Below, in pieces: positions 17,762-28,049 of a DNA stretch of 64,000 nt. Within the stretch, counting starts at the first letter, position 1; the number at the start of each line of letters is the position of its first letter. Below the pieces are notes generated by a model. The model made no database searches and had not been told where the DNA came from. It saw only the letters and a program-made list of their open reading frames with translations. Source of the stretch: [Mycobacterium] fortunisiensis (GTDB taxonomy: Bacteria; Actinomycetota; Actinomycetes; Mycobacteriales; Mycobacteriaceae); contig NZ_VOMB01000017.1 of the NCBI RefSeq assembly GCF_019050325.1, positions 39,465-103,464 of the forward strand, in the 5' to 3' direction. The position numbers and the translations under genes were made by a program.

Positions 17762-18379
17762 ATGGCCGAACGCTGGACCAAGCAACGCCGCCTGGAGCAC
17801 ACCCGCAACGTCTTGCTGGATGCTGCCGAAGAAGTGTTCGCGCGCAAGGGATTCGAGGGTGCGGCGCTGGAGGACATCGCCGAGGTCGGTGGGTACACCC
17901 GGGGTGCGATCTACTCGCATTTCGGCAGCAAGGCCGAACTGTTCCTGGCGGTCGTCGAACGGCAGCGGCAACAGTTTCTCGACGGCTTCGCCGATGTCAT
18001 CGCCAACTTCCACCGACTCGACGATCTCGACGCCGACGAGCTCGGTGACCGGTGGCGGGATCTGGTCGCCGTCGAGGGTCCCGACCGCGCGGCGCTCGGA
18101 TTCGAGTACACGCTTTTCCTGCTCCGCAACCCCGAGGCGCGGGAACGGGTGGCCGCTCAACGGGAGGAGACCGTGCACGCCCTCGCCGACTACATCGCCA
18201 AAGGCGCGGCTCGGCTCGGCGGGCAGTTGCGCATACCGGCGCTGGACCTGGCTCGGGTGATCCTGGCCGGCAACGACGGAGTGACCCTCAACAGCCTGCT
18301 CGACGATCAGGCCGTCTACCGCCCGTTCCTGCGCATGGTGCTCGCCAATATCGTTGTCCCCAAGAGCAACCGGTCGTGA
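17762..18379 (+). CDS. TetR-family regulator
   Basis: The 205-residue protein has an N-terminal TetR helix-turn-helix (about 12-60: [44 protein letters not shown] in pieces) and a divergent all-helical ligand domain. It overlaps the following EamA transporter by 4 nt (GTGA), so it likely controls that exporter together with itself. No clear operator palindrome was found in the 38-nt upstream gap. Confidence 0.9.
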   Translation: MAERWTKQRRLEHTRNVLLDAAEEVFARKGFEGAALEDIAEVGGYTRGAIYSHFGSKAELFLAVVERQRQQFLDGFADVIANFHRLDDLDADELGDRWRDLVAVEGPDRAALGFEYTLFLLRNPEARERVAAQREETVHALADYIAKGAARLGGQLRIPALDLARVILAGNDGVTLNSLLDDQAVYRPFLRMVLANIVVPKSNRS

Positions 18380-19248
18380 CCAGGCCACGGCATCCCGCGC
18401 GATCCGGCGCGCTGATGGCCGTCGCCTCGATGTTGTGCGTCCAGACCGGGCTGGCCGTGGCCGTCGGGCTGATCGACGACATCGGCGCCGAGGGCGCGGC
18501 CTGGCTGCGGCTGATCTGGGCCGCGGTCCTGATGCTGCTGATCGTGCGGCCGCGGCCCTCGGCATTCACCGCATCGGCCTTCTGGACCTGCGTTGCACTC
18601 GGTGTGGTGACCGCCGGGGTGACCATGCTGTTCATGGCTGCGCTGTCCCGGATCCCGCTCGGCACGGCCAGCGCACTGGAATTCCTCGGTCCGCTCGGTG
18701 TCGCGGTGGCACACGGAAAGGGCAGCAGTCGGGTGCTGTGGCCCGGACTGGCCGCGGCCGGCGTGTTGCTGCTGACCGAACCGTGGACGGGTGACGTCGA
18801 TTTTCTGGGCGTGGTCTACGCGCTGGGCGCCGCGTTGTGCTGGGCCGGGTACATCCTGCTGACGCAACGGGTCGGCGACGAAGTGGCCGGGATCAAGGGA
18901 TTGGCGGTGTCCATGCCGGTGGCGGCGATCGTGTGTACCGCGATCGCCGGGCCGTCGGTGTTCGGACAGCTGACGCCGCAGTTGTTGGTGATCGGGGTGG
19001 GGCTGGCGATCCTGCTGCCGGTGATCCCGTTTGCCCTGGAGATGTCGGCGCTGCGCCATCTGACCACCGCCGCCTTCGGCACGTTGATGGCGTTGGAGCC
19101 GGCGATCGCGATGCTCGTCGGTCTGGCCATGCTGCACCAGGTGCCGGATTCGACTGCGGTGATCGGCATCTGTCTGGTGGTGGCCGCCGGGGTCGGCGCA
19201 GCACGTACCGGCGCACGCGATACGCCGATCCCGGCCGAGGTTGGCTGA
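18376..19248 (+). CDS. EamA-family (RhtA-like) exporter
   Basis: From GTG 18376 the product has 290 residues and ten hydrophobic helices arranged as two EamA repeats. Landmark segments include [20 protein letters not shown] and [21 protein letters not shown], which resemble RhtA-type threonine/homoserine exporters. The start overlaps the TetR stop. Substrate is unknown. The TetR partner suggests drug or metabolite export on demand. Confidence 0.87.
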   Translation: MTRPRHPARSGALMAVASMLCVQTGLAVAVGLIDDIGAEGAAWLRLIWAAVLMLLIVRPRPSAFTASAFWTCVALGVVTAGVTMLFMAALSRIPLGTASALEFLGPLGVAVAHGKGSSRVLWPGLAAAGVLLLTEPWTGDVDFLGVVYALGAALCWAGYILLTQRVGDEVAGIKGLAVSMPVAAIVCTAIAGPSVFGQLTPQLLVIGVGLAILLPVIPFALEMSALRHLTTAAFGTLMALEPAIAMLVGLAMLHQVPDSTAVIGICLVVAAGVGAARTGARDTPIPAEVG

Positions 19249-19267
19249 GCGGGCTACGCTGGCGCCA

Positions 19268-19624
19268 ATGGGACGTGGAATCTTCAATTCGCCGCTGGTG
19301 CGGTGGTTCAACACCGCTGCGGTGGGCCTCACCCGGATTCCGGTGCTGGGCCGCTGGATCGGCCACGGCGTGGTGGTCATCCGCTACACCGGGCGCCGGT
19401 CGGGGCAGACGTTCGACACCCCGGTGTCAGTGCAGCGCGACGGCGATCGGGTGACCATCCACGTGATGGCGCCGGACAGCAAGAACTGGTGGCGCAACTT
19501 TCTGGGTGCGGGGGCCCCGCTCACACTGGTCAACCTCGACGGCACGGACCGCACCGGGCACGCGGTGGCCCGCCGTGACGAACAGGGCAGGGTCGCGGTC
19601 ACGGTGGCGCTCGACGCCCCCTGA
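19268..19624 (+). CDS. small deazaflavin-dependent nitroreductase-family protein
   Basis: This 118-residue protein belongs to the DUF385/DDN-like family. Signature pieces are RYTGRRSGQTFDTPV and MAPDSKNWWRNFLGAGAPLTLV. Characterised relatives bind F420 (Ddn) or act as quinone reductases. It is shorter than typical Ddn at its ends. It lies 19 nt after the EamA gene on the same strand. Confidence 0.85.
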   Translation: MGRGIFNSPLVRWFNTAAVGLTRIPVLGRWIGHGVVVIRYTGRRSGQTFDTPVSVQRDGDRVTIHVMAPDSKNWWRNFLGAGAPLTLVNLDGTDRTGHAVARRDEQGRVAVTVALDAP

Positions 19625-19626
19625 CT

Positions 19627-20472
19627 TCAGGCGTCGATCCGCTTGCGCCGGTACAGCGTTCCGGCCATCAGCAACAGCAGGCTCACCACCAGGATCGCCG
19701 TGGCCAGCACGTTGATCTGCGGCGGTACTGCGGCCTTGACCGCCGCATTGACGTACAGCGGGTAGGTCACCGTCGACCCGCTGACGAAGTACGTGATGAT
19801 GAAGTCGTCGAGGGACAACGCGAACGAGAGCATCGCCGCGGCCACGATGCCGGGAACGATCAGCGGCAGAGTCACTTTGAAGAACGTCCGGGCCGGTCCG
19901 GCACCCAGATCCATCGAGGCGTCTTCCAGCGTCCAGTCGAAACCGCGCACCCGGGCGCGCACCGTCATCGCGATGAAGCTGACCTGGAACGCGATGTGCG
20001 CCACGACTATCGTGCTGTATCCGGTGGCCCAGCGCAGGTCGAGGAACAGGGTCAGCAGCGAGGCGCCCATGACCACCTCGGGCGCGGTCAACGGCAACAC
20101 CAGGAACGTGTCGACGGCCTTGTGGCCGCGGAACCGTTGGCGCACCAGGGCGATGGCCACCAGTGTGCCGAGCACCAGGGCGATCGCGGTCGACACCGCA
20201 GCCACGTTGAGGCTCAGTTTCAGGGCCTCGGTGAGCGCCGGGTACTTGAACGGGTCGGCCCAGTTGTCCAGGGTGAAGCCCTGCCAGGTGTAGTTGAACT
20301 TGCCGGCCGGCTTGTTGAAGGAGAACAGCACGATCACGAAGATCGGCAGGAACAGATACAGCAACACCAGCGCGGCCACCAGGCGCAGCACCAGGTCGCC
20401 CCATCGCGGGGATCCTCTGACGGCCGTCGCGCTGGGGCGGTCCAGGGTCTCGGTCATGGCCTGCGTGGTCAC
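19627..20472 (-). CDS. potC: polyamine-type ABC transporter permease (PotC)
   Basis: This 281-residue permease has six transmembrane helices and the binding-protein-dependent transport motif EDASMDLGAGPARTFFKVTLP (about residues 180-200) that docks the ATPase. GTG 20472 overlaps the stop of potB (GTGA). It is the last gene of a four-gene spermidine/putrescine-type transporter operon that runs potA-potD-potB-potC leftward. Substrate could be spermidine, putrescine or a related amine. Confidence 0.9.
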   Translation of the reverse strand: MTTQAMTETLDRPSATAVRGSPRWGDLVLRLVAALVLLYLFLPIFVIVLFSFNKPAGKFNYTWQGFTLDNWADPFKYPALTEALKLSLNVAAVSTAIALVLGTLVAIALVRQRFRGHKAVDTFLVLPLTAPEVVMGASLLTLFLDLRWATGYSTIVVAHIAFQVSFIAMTVRARVRGFDWTLEDASMDLGAGPARTFFKVTLPLIVPGIVAAAMLSFALSLDDFIITYFVSGSTVTYPLYVNAAVKAAVPPQINVLATAILVVSLLLLMAGTLYRRKRIDA

Positions 20473-21344
20473 ACCAGGTCCTCCGTTCCCAGCGCGCGGG
20501 TATAGAGCAACACCCCGGCCAGGATTATGGCCATCAGCACCATGCTCAGCGCCGCCGCGGCCGGGTAATCCTTGACCACCAGGAACTGCTTCTGGATCAC
20601 GTTGCCGATCATCGTGGTCTGCGTGCTGCCCAGGTAATCGGCGTTGATGAAGTCGCCGACCGCCGGGATGAACACCAGCATGCTTCCCGCCAGCACACCC
20701 GGCATCGACAGCGGCAGAACGACTTTGGTGAAGCTGCGGCGGCTGCTGGAGTACAGGTCCCTGGAGGCCTCGATCAGGCGTGGATCGATCTTCTCCAGGC
20801 TCACGTAGAGCGGCAGGATCATGAAGATGATCCAGTTGTAGACCAGGCCCCCGATTACCGCCCAGCTCGTCGAGAGCAGCCGGCCCTCACTGGGCAGCAG
20901 CCCGATCGAGCCCAGCGCAGCGACCACGACACCGTCGTCGGCCAAGATTGTCTTCCAGGCCAACGTCCGGATCAGGAACGTGACGAAGAACGGCAGGATC
21001 ACCAGCCCCAGGATGAGGTTCTTGTATCGGCCCGCCTTGAATGCGATGACGTAGGCCAGTGGGAACGCCAGCACCACACACACCACGGTGGCCACCAGGG
21101 CGTAGCCGAAGGACCGCAGTATCTGGTCCTGGTAGTGGTTGAACGCGTCGACGTAGTTGCCGAAGTTCCAGTCGAAGGTCAGCGTCGGCAGGTAGATCGA
21201 CCCACCGGAGGTGGACAGTGAGGTGCGCGCCAGCGAGAAGAACGGCACCACGAAGAAGATCCCGAGGTAGGCCAGGGCCGGGAGGATCATCAGGTACGGC
21301 GCGATCCTGCTGCGCCGCCTTCCACTGGTGGCTACGCCTGCCAC
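20469..21344 (-). CDS. potB: polyamine-type ABC transporter permease (PotB)
   Basis: This 291-residue permease has six hydrophobic helices and the coupling motif EASRDLYSSSRRSFTKVVLPLSMPG. GTG 21344 begins 4 nt after the potD stop. It heterodimerises with PotC. The N-terminus carries a short basic stretch before the first helix. Confidence 0.9.
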   Translation of the reverse strand: MAGVATSGRRRSRIAPYLMILPALAYLGIFFVVPFFSLARTSLSTSGGSIYLPTLTFDWNFGNYVDAFNHYQDQILRSFGYALVATVVCVVLAFPLAYVIAFKAGRYKNLILGLVILPFFVTFLIRTLAWKTILADDGVVVAALGSIGLLPSEGRLLSTSWAVIGGLVYNWIIFMILPLYVSLEKIDPRLIEASRDLYSSSRRSFTKVVLPLSMPGVLAGSMLVFIPAVGDFINADYLGSTQTTMIGNVIQKQFLVVKDYPAAAALSMVLMAIILAGVLLYTRALGTEDLV

Positions 21345-21348
21345 GCCG

Positions 21349-22536
21349 TCAACCCCCGGTCACTGCGGCGTAGAGCCCGTTGAACTCCTGGGTCTGCTCG
21401 TCGGTCATGGCCGCCCAGGACTTGAGGTTGTCCAGCATGGCCGCGGGCGGGTTGATCAGCTGGTTGCCGGCGATCGTCGGGTCGATCTTGCTCAACTCGT
21501 CGGTCATGTGCGACAGCACCGGCACGAACTGGGTGGTGGCGATCAGCTTCGCGTAGTTGGCCCGGTCGTAGAGGTAGTCGATCCAGGCTTCGGCGGCTTT
21601 CTGGTTGCCCGTGGTGTAGGGGATGACCATGGTGTCGATGAACCAGGTTCCGCCGGCGTCGGGGACGATGAACTCGATGTCGGGGTTGTCGGCCTTGAGC
21701 TGGACCGCATCACCCGAATAGGCCTGGGCGAGCACTACATTGCCCGACGCCAGCTCTTCGGCGTAGTCGTTGCCGGTGAACTTGCGGATCTGTCCTTTGT
21801 CCTTGTTCTCCCGGATCGTGGCGACGGCCTTCTCGACCGCCTCGGTCGTCGGATTCTCCGGCGAATTCCCCTGCGAGAGCATCACCATGCCCAGCCCGTC
21901 CTGCAGATCCGACAGCAGGCTGACCCGGCCCTTGAAGGCGGGGTCCCACAGATCTTCGGTCTTGGTGATCGGCCGCCCGGTGGCGGCCTTGTTGTAGGCC
22001 AGGCCCACCATGCCGGACATGAACGGCGCAATGTACTTGCGTCCCGGGTCGATCGTGGAGTTCAGCAGGTCGGGCCGCAGATTCTTCTTGTTGGGTACCC
22101 GTGCATCCCGGATCTCGTTGAGCCAGTGCAGGTCCAGAATCCGGGCCGCCATGAACTCGGTGGGTACCACCAGATCGGCACCGATGTCCTGCTTGCGCGA
22201 CAACGGTTCTTTGAACTTGGCGAACCACTGCTCGTTGTCGTTGAAGTCCTCCTTGTAGTCCACCTGCAGGCCGGAGGTCTTCTGGAAGGCGTCGATGAAG
22301 CCGGGCGCCATGTAGAGCGGCCAGTTCGACACCCGCAGCAATCCGCTGGCCGGTGAACCGTCGTCGGGTTCGGCCGACGTGGATGGGGCGCTGGACTTCT
22401 CATCGGAACCGCACGCGGCCAAGACGGCCGGACCCAGCGCCAGCGCCGCGGCGGCGGCGGCGCTGCGACCCAGGAATCGGCGGCGGGACGTGCGGTTGGT
22501 GGCGAGGTGGGCGAACGGATCGGTGTTTTCGGGCAT
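21349..22536 (-). CDS. potD: polyamine-type ABC transporter substrate-binding lipoprotein (PotD)
   Basis: The 395-residue extracellular binding protein has a twin-arginine signal (RRRFLG, 18-23) followed by an Ala/Leu-rich helix and a lipobox LAAC with lipidated C42. It is thus a Tat-exported lipoprotein rather than a Sec substrate. Mature-domain motifs (LRVSNWPLYMAPG, then VPTEFMAARILDL, MSGMVGLAYN and DLQDGLGMVMLSQG) match PotD/PotF. The aromatic/acidic residues that bind polyamines appear retained in general form, but the ligand cannot be fixed. Confidence 0.9.
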   Translation of the reverse strand: MPENTDPFAHLATNRTSRRRFLGRSAAAAAALALGPAVLAACGSDEKSSAPSTSAEPDDGSPASGLLRVSNWPLYMAPGFIDAFQKTSGLQVDYKEDFNDNEQWFAKFKEPLSRKQDIGADLVVPTEFMAARILDLHWLNEIRDARVPNKKNLRPDLLNSTIDPGRKYIAPFMSGMVGLAYNKAATGRPITKTEDLWDPAFKGRVSLLSDLQDGLGMVMLSQGNSPENPTTEAVEKAVATIRENKDKGQIRKFTGNDYAEELASGNVVLAQAYSGDAVQLKADNPDIEFIVPDAGGTWFIDTMVIPYTTGNQKAAEAWIDYLYDRANYAKLIATTQFVPVLSHMTDELSKIDPTIAGNQLINPPAAMLDNLKSWAAMTDEQTQEFNGLYAAVTGG

Positions 22537-22584
22537 GGGCCACCTTTTTCGGTGTATTCGGTCGACGGGGAGGCGGGTTGAGGA

Positions 22585-23790
22585 TCAGGTGTCGTCGAGC
22601 ATGTCTTCGAGATCTTCGGCCGTGGGGATGTCGGCGGCCGGAAGCACTCGTGAGGCCTCCGGTGACCAGCTGACGTGTACCTGGTCACCAGGGCGCAGCA
22701 ATGGCAGGTCCTGCTCGGGTCCGACGTGGGCGATGATCGACGAATCATCAGCTGCGGCAAGGGAAAGCCGGAGCACCGGCCCCTGGAATGTCAGATCTTC
22801 GACGGTGGCGGGCACGGTGGCCACGTTGCCGGCGGGAGCGTCCATGGAGATGCGGACCCGCTCGGGCCGGACCATCAGGGTGGCCTGGCCGCCGGGCTCG
22901 ATCGTGGTGTCGCCGGGTTTGGCCTTCAGCGTGGCCCCGAGCGCCTCGATCTCGACGAAGTCCCGGTTGGCCCGACCGGTCTGCCGGCCGGGCCAGAGGT
23001 TGGCCTGGCCGATGAAGCTGGCGACGAAAACTGTTGCGGGACGGTCGTAGATCTCGGTCGGACTTCCGATCTGCTCGACGTTGCCGTTGTTCATCACCGC
23101 GATCCGGTCGCTCATGGTGAGCGCCTCTTCCTGATCGTGGGTGACGTAGACGAACGTGATGCCGAGCTCGCGCTGGATGCGTTTGAGTTCAAACTGCATC
23201 ACATGCCGCAGTTTGAGATCCAGCGCACCCAGCGGCTCGTCGAGCAGCAAGGCACTGGGGTAGTTGACCAGCGCCCTGGCCAGCGCCACCCGCTGCTGTT
23301 GACCACCGGAGAGTTGTCCGGGCTTGCGCTCGGCGAAGTCGGTGAGCCGGACGATCTCGAGCAGCTCGTCCACGCCGTGCTTGATCTCGGCGCTGGTCTT
23401 CCTGGCGGACTTTTTCCTGCTGCGCGGACCGTAGGCGACGTTGTCCCACACTGTCATGTGGGGAAACAGCGCATAGTGCTGGAACACCGTGTTGACGTTG
23501 CGTTTGTGCGGCGGGACGCGGGAGACGTCGACGCCCTCGAGCCGGATCGCCCCGGCGCTCGGGCTCTCGAATCCGGCGATCATGCGCAACGTGGTGGTCT
23601 TTCCGCATCCCGACGGGCCGAGCATCGAGAAGAACTCGCCCGAGGCGATGGCGAAATCCGCGTCGTCGACGGCCACCTGCTCGCCGAACCGTTTCGTGAC
23701 GTGGTCGATCTCGATGACGGGCCTGCCGGCGCGTGGGGCGTCGGCCCGGCCTGTCGGCGTCTCGACGGCGGTGATGTCCGGTCCGGTCAG
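22585..23790 (-). CDS. potA: polyamine-type ABC transporter ATP-binding protein (PotA)
   Basis: The protein has Walker [10 protein letters not shown], signature [15 protein letters not shown], Walker [12 protein letters not shown] and switch His in [14 protein letters not shown], plus a C-terminal TOBE-like domain (about 310-390). The frame contains no ATG or GTG near the N-terminus. The strongest ribosome site, GGAGGAGGAG, sits 4 nt before a CTG at 23790 ([24 protein letters not shown]), giving 401 residues. A TTG at 23856 has no ribosome site. The CTG start is inferred. It is the first gene of the operon, followed 48 nt later by potD. Confidence 0.9.
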   Translation of the reverse strand: MTGPDITAVETPTGRADAPRAGRPVIEIDHVTKRFGEQVAVDDADFAIASGEFFSMLGPSGCGKTTTLRMIAGFESPSAGAIRLEGVDVSRVPPHKRNVNTVFQHYALFPHMTVWDNVAYGPRSRKKSARKTSAEIKHGVDELLEIVRLTDFAERKPGQLSGGQQQRVALARALVNYPSALLLDEPLGALDLKLRHVMQFELKRIQRELGITFVYVTHDQEEALTMSDRIAVMNNGNVEQIGSPTEIYDRPATVFVASFIGQANLWPGRQTGRANRDFVEIEALGATLKAKPGDTTIEPGGQATLMVRPERVRISMDAPAGNVATVPATVEDLTFQGPVLRLSLAAADDSSIIAHVGPEQDLPLLRPGDQVHVSWSPEASRVLPAADIPTAEDLEDMLDDT

Positions 23791-24018
23791 CGGTCTCCTC
23801 CTCCGGTGCAGTGGGCGCTGTCGGTAAACCCTCGCCGATTGCGCCGACCTCTGCAAGCGATTCCGCAGCGATTTAACATTTCTACAATGGATTCCTTCGT
23901 CAAATGCCGCCTAGGCATCTTGATTCCATAGTTGCGGGCCGTCTGGGTGGCGGATGCCGCGCCCTCAAGTTTGGCAGTTCGGTGCGCTGTCGCGGCACGA
24001 AACCGGCGACTGGAGCCC

Positions 24019-25482
24019 TCAGCCCCACTCGTGGTTCATCGCACGGGATTCCGACAGCGTACGCACGGACTCGCGGTGGCGATCCGGGGCACGCGACACT
24101 GCGATCAGCACCATCGCCAACGCGGCACTGACCGCACCGGCGAGGAAGATCGTCACGAAGCTGATCTCGGTGGGCACCAGGCGGTGCCCGAGCAGCACGG
24201 CCACCACCGCGGCGGCCACCGAGCTGCCGATGGTCCGGGCGATGGCGTTCATGCTCGTGGCGATGCCCGTCTCGCTGCCGTCGACCTCACTGACGACCAG
24301 CGCGGGCAATGCGCCGTAGCCCAGGCTGACGTAGGCGTTGGCCAACATTCCGGCCACGATGACCTCCCACGGCCGGCCGTGCGCGAAGGCCAGCAGGACA
24401 AATCCCGCGATACCGGCGGTGGCAGCCACCACCAGCACCCGCCGGGCGCCGTACCGGTCGATGTAGCGGCCGCTGACGAGCGCCACCACGAAGCCGGTGA
24501 GCGCTCCCGGCAGCAGAAAGTAGACGCTGGCCTGCAGCACGGTGGCCCCGAAGCCGTATCCGGCCTGACGTGGAATCTGGACGAACTGGGTGAGACCGAG
24601 GAACGCGAAGTACAGCCCCATCCCGACCAGCACGGTGGCCAGATTGGTCAGCAGGATCGGGCGCCGGGCCAGCATCGTGGTCGACACCAGGGGTTGGCCG
24701 GCCCGCCGCTCCCACCACCACCAGGCGATCAGCACAGCGCTTCCGCCCGCCAGCAGCGCGACCGTGCCGGGATGACCCCACCCCCAGGAATTGCCCTGGG
24801 TGATCGCCAGCAGCACCGCCGACAGACCCAGGGCCAGGCCCGCGGCGCCCAGCCAGTCGACTCTGCCGCCGGCGGCAACCCGGCGGCTGGGGACAACCAC
24901 GATCGCCACCACGATCACCGCGACGGTGAATGCGGTGGTCAGCCAGAACACCCGGTGATATCCGGGCTCACCGGACATCAGCAGCCCGGTGACGACGAGG
25001 CCGACGCCGCCGCCGAAGCCGAGCGTCCCCGACAGCACCGACATCGCCCCCACCAGTCGGTCCTCGGGAAGCTCCTCGCGCAGGATCGCGATGCTGATCG
25101 GGTAGAGCGCGTAGGAGGCGCCCTGCAAGATGCGGGCCGTGATGAGCAGGGGCACCGATGCGGTGACGGCGGCCAGCACCGAGCCGGCCAGCACCACGGC
25201 GAGGACTCCGAGCAGCACCCGCTTCTTGCTGTAGAGATCCGACAGCCGTCCGATCAGCGGGGTGGTCGCCGCTGCGGCCAGCAGGTTGGCGGTGACGACC
25301 CAACTGACCGCCACCGACGACGTGTTCAGCTGCCGGGCGATGACACCCAGGACGGGAACCACCGCGGTCTGCAGGATGGCGACGGTGAGGACCACCAGGC
25401 TCAGGCCGGCGATGAGGACACCGGGACGAGGGTGCGTAGCGGCCGGGGCAGAGGCGGACCGGTCGGTCTCGGTCCTGGACAC
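24019..25482 (-). CDS. MFS drug-efflux-type transporter (14-helix)
   Basis: This 487-residue major facilitator has about 14 hydrophobic helices, as in the DHA2 multidrug group. The motif between helices 2 and 3 is PLIGRLSDLYSKKRVLL, and SMNAIARTIGSSVAAAVVAVLL near the end is typical. GTG 25482 has GGAGCGGAAG upstream. It is divergent from the NCS1 permease, with 95 nt between starts. Substrate unknown. Confidence 0.88.
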   Translation of the reverse strand: MSRTETDRSASAPAATHPRPGVLIAGLSLVVLTVAILQTAVVPVLGVIARQLNTSSVAVSWVVTANLLAAAATTPLIGRLSDLYSKKRVLLGVLAVVLAGSVLAAVTASVPLLITARILQGASYALYPISIAILREELPEDRLVGAMSVLSGTLGFGGGVGLVVTGLLMSGEPGYHRVFWLTTAFTVAVIVVAIVVVPSRRVAAGGRVDWLGAAGLALGLSAVLLAITQGNSWGWGHPGTVALLAGGSAVLIAWWWWERRAGQPLVSTTMLARRPILLTNLATVLVGMGLYFAFLGLTQFVQIPRQAGYGFGATVLQASVYFLLPGALTGFVVALVSGRYIDRYGARRVLVVAATAGIAGFVLLAFAHGRPWEVIVAGMLANAYVSLGYGALPALVVSEVDGSETGIATSMNAIARTIGSSVAAAVVAVLLGHRLVPTEISFVTIFLAGAVSAALAMVLIAVSRAPDRHRESVRTLSESRAMNHEWG

Positions 25483-25577
25483 TTCCGCTCCGATCGTTAG
25501 CTCATCTTGATGTTTGTCGATTATGACCCGGGTGCGTGGCGGGCCCGCACACCGGGGGCGCGTGGTCGAATAGGCGA

Positions 25578-26969
25578 ATGGCCTTTGGAGTCAGTGCGCT
25601 CAATGCGTCGACGTTCAGCGGGCGACGCCCGGCCGGCTCGGGCGATCTGTCCGTGGAGACCCACGGCATCGCACCGTTGGCACCCGACCAGCGTTATGGG
25701 CATCCCGCGCGACTGTTCACCGTGTGGTTCGCACCGCAGGTGAACATGGCCGGGGTGTTCACCGGCACCCTGGCGATCACCCTCGGGCTGGGTTTCTGGC
25801 TCGGCCTGCTGGCGATGGTGATCGGCACCGTGGTGGGCTCGGCCGTGGTCGCCTACCTGTCGACGTGGGGCCCACGCACCGGTGCCGGCCAGCTTCCCAA
25901 CGCCCGCATGGCATTTGGTGGTCTGGTCGTGGTGCCGGGAATTCTGCAGTGGGGATCGTCGATCGCCTGGGATGCGCTCGTGGGGTTGTTCGGCGGGGAG
26001 GCGCTCGCCGTGCTGCTGGGGATTCCGTTCTGGAGTGCGGTGCTGATCGTGCTGGCCGTGCAGGGTGTCGTGGGGTTCTTCGGGTACGAGGTGATCCATC
26101 GCCTACAGGCCGTGCTGACGGTCATCCTGTTCGTCACCTTCCTCGTCTTCGCGGTGAAGCTCATCGGTGGCCATGACGGCCATGACGTTGCCGTGGCGCC
26201 CTCGGCGGCCGGTGCGGACCTGGCCGGGGCATTTGTTTTCGAAGTGACCATCGCACTGAGCCTGGCGATCTCGTGGGCCAGTTACGCGGCCGATTTCAGC
26301 CGCTACCTTCCGGCCGATTCGCCACGACGCCAGGTGTTCGGTTACTCGTTCGCCGGGATCGTGTTGGGCTACATCTTCGTTCAGGGCATCGGGATCGCCG
26401 CCGCGGGCGTCATCGGGGAACACACCGCCGACGGAGTGCACGCGGTGATGGGCGGGGGACTGCTCGGCGGGGTGGCATTGTTGGTGATCGCGCTGGCGGC
26501 CATCGGCTCGGGAGTGATGAACGACTACAGCGGGTCGTTGGCGTTGCAGACCATCGGCGTACGCGTGCGTCGGCCGGTGTCGGCGCTCATCGTGACGGCG
26601 CTGGCTTTCGGTCTGATCCTGTGGCTGCACGCCGCCGACACCGCAACCCGGTTCACCGATGTGCTGCTGTTGGTCAGCTACTGGATTCCGGCGTTCGTCG
26701 CGGTGGTCGTGGTGGATTGGGTGATCCGCACCCGTGGCCGCGACAGCATCGACCCTGCCGCTGAGCCCACCGGGCGCCGTGACGCGGTGGCGGCACTGGT
26801 CGCTTTCGCGCTGGCCTACCTGATCGCCGTGCCGTTCATGAACACCACGCTGATCCAGGGCGCGGTGGCCACCGCCTGGCACGGTGCCGACATTGCCTAC
26901 TTTGTCAATTTCCTTGCGGCCCTGCTGCTTTACGGTGGTTACCGGCTGGTGACCCGGCCGGCGCGCTGA
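25578..26969 (+). CDS. NCS1-family nucleobase:cation symporter
   Basis: The 463-residue permease has about 12 helices and resembles cytosine/purine permeases (CodB/Fcy2 type): the N-terminal HGIAPLAPDQRYGHPARLF, the substrate-site helix AISWASYAADFSRYLP and later SGVMNDYSGSLALQTIGVRV. ATG 25578 is chosen over an upstream in-frame start because family homology begins there. Its 3' end lies 3 nt before the convergent dehydrogenase gene. Confidence 0.87.
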   Translation: MAFGVSALNASTFSGRRPAGSGDLSVETHGIAPLAPDQRYGHPARLFTVWFAPQVNMAGVFTGTLAITLGLGFWLGLLAMVIGTVVGSAVVAYLSTWGPRTGAGQLPNARMAFGGLVVVPGILQWGSSIAWDALVGLFGGEALAVLLGIPFWSAVLIVLAVQGVVGFFGYEVIHRLQAVLTVILFVTFLVFAVKLIGGHDGHDVAVAPSAAGADLAGAFVFEVTIALSLAISWASYAADFSRYLPADSPRRQVFGYSFAGIVLGYIFVQGIGIAAAGVIGEHTADGVHAVMGGGLLGGVALLVIALAAIGSGVMNDYSGSLALQTIGVRVRRPVSALIVTALAFGLILWLHAADTATRFTDVLLLVSYWIPAFVAVVVVDWVIRTRGRDSIDPAAEPTGRRDAVAALVAFALAYLIAVPFMNTTLIQGAVATAWHGADIAYFVNFLAALLLYGGYRLVTRPAR

Positions 26970-26972
26970 CGG

Positions 26973-28049
26973 TCAGGGCAGTAAGGACAGCACCTGCTCG
27001 GTGAACGAGGAGGTCGACGCGCTGCCACCGATGTCGGGAGTGCCCACGCCGGCGTCGAGGGTGCGCCGGACGGCGTCCTCGATGAGGTCGGCAGCGGCGC
27101 CCAGCGCAGGGGTGCCGCCGTCCTGGCCGGACAGCCAGCGCAGCAACATGGCGGTCGACAGGATCATCGCGACCGGGTTGGCGATGTCACGGCCGGCGAT
27201 GTCGGGCGCCGAGCCGTGCGCGGCCTGCGCCATGGCGTGGGTATTCGAGGCGTTGATCGAGGGCGCCATCCCCAGTGAGCCGCTCAATTGGCCGGCCAGG
27301 TCCGAGAGGATGTCGCCGAACATGTTCTCGGCCACGATCACGTCGAAGGTGCGGGGGTGGCTGACCAGGCGTGCCGCCAGCGCGTCGATGTGCTCGCCGT
27401 GCACCTTGACCTCGGGGTAGTGCTCGGCGACGGTCAGGCAGGCGTCCCGGAACAGCCCGGTGGTCTTGGCCAGGACGTTCGTCTTGTGCGCGATGGTGAC
27501 GGACTTACGCCGGCCCAGCGCCAACCGGAACGCCTGGTGGGCGATCCGCTCGCACGCCGCCCGGGTGAAGACGGCGACGGCCAGCGCGACGTCAGGGGTG
27601 GGCATGAATTCGCCTGAGCCGTCGTACATGTTGCGGTCGGCGTAGAAGCCTTCGGTGTTCTCTCGCACGATCACCACGTCGAGATCCGGGCACACCGCGG
27701 TGACGGCCGCGCTCAGCGCCCGGGCCGGCCGGATGTTGGCGAACAGGTTGTAGTGCTTGCGGATCGCCCCTCCGGGTGACAATGTGCCGCGGAATTGCTC
27801 CGGGTATCCGGCGTTGTCGTGGGGCCCGAGTATCCACCCGGGCAGCCCGTCGAGTTCGGTCAGGGTCCGTTGCGGCAGCGGGGTTCCGAACTCGGTGATC
27901 GCCGTCAGTCCGAACGGTAGTTCGCGCCACGCCACACCTACCGACACTCGGTCCAGTGCCCGCTCGGCGACCCGGGTGGCCGACGCCACGATCTCGGGGC
28001 CGATTCCGTCGCCGGGTAATACCCCCAGCGTCAGTGCGCCGCGAACCAC
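26973..28049 (-). CDS. isocitrate/isopropylmalate dehydrogenase-family enzyme
   Basis: This 358-residue beta-decarboxylating dehydrogenase has GDGIGPEI near the N-terminus, VIVRENTEGFYADR in the substrate region, conserved K in TIAHKTNVLAKTTG, metal aspartates in FDVIVAENMFGDILSDLAGQ and the nucleotide-site AHGSAPDIAG. It may act on isocitrate, tartrate/malate or a 3-alkylmalate. Sequence alone does not decide. GTG 28049 lies inside the last 19 nt of the upstream hydrolase gene, so the two are probably co-transcribed. Confidence 0.85.
   Translation of the reverse strand: MVRGALTLGVLPGDGIGPEIVASATRVAERALDRVSVGVAWRELPFGLTAITEFGTPLPQRTLTELDGLPGWILGPHDNAGYPEQFRGTLSPGGAIRKHYNLFANIRPARALSAAVTAVCPDLDVVIVRENTEGFYADRNMYDGSGEFMPTPDVALAVAVFTRAACERIAHQAFRLALGRRKSVTIAHKTNVLAKTTGLFRDACLTVAEHYPEVKVHGEHIDALAARLVSHPRTFDVIVAENMFGDILSDLAGQLSGSLGMAPSINASNTHAMAQAAHGSAPDIAGRDIANPVAMILSTAMLLRWLSGQDGGTPALGAAADLIEDAVRRTLDAGVGTPDIGGSASTSSFTEQVLSLLP

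Noticed and set aside
23857..24018. TTGACG followed by AT-rich sequence as a sigma-A promoter for the pot operon
   Set aside because: The -35-like TTGACG lacks a -10 hexamer at 16-18 nt, so it is not supportable as a named promoter.
23932..25500. 522-codon plus-strand open frame opposite the MFS gene
   Set aside because: Gln/His/Arg/Gly-rich shadow with no hydrophobic or domain signal. The minus strand encodes a full 14-helix transporter.
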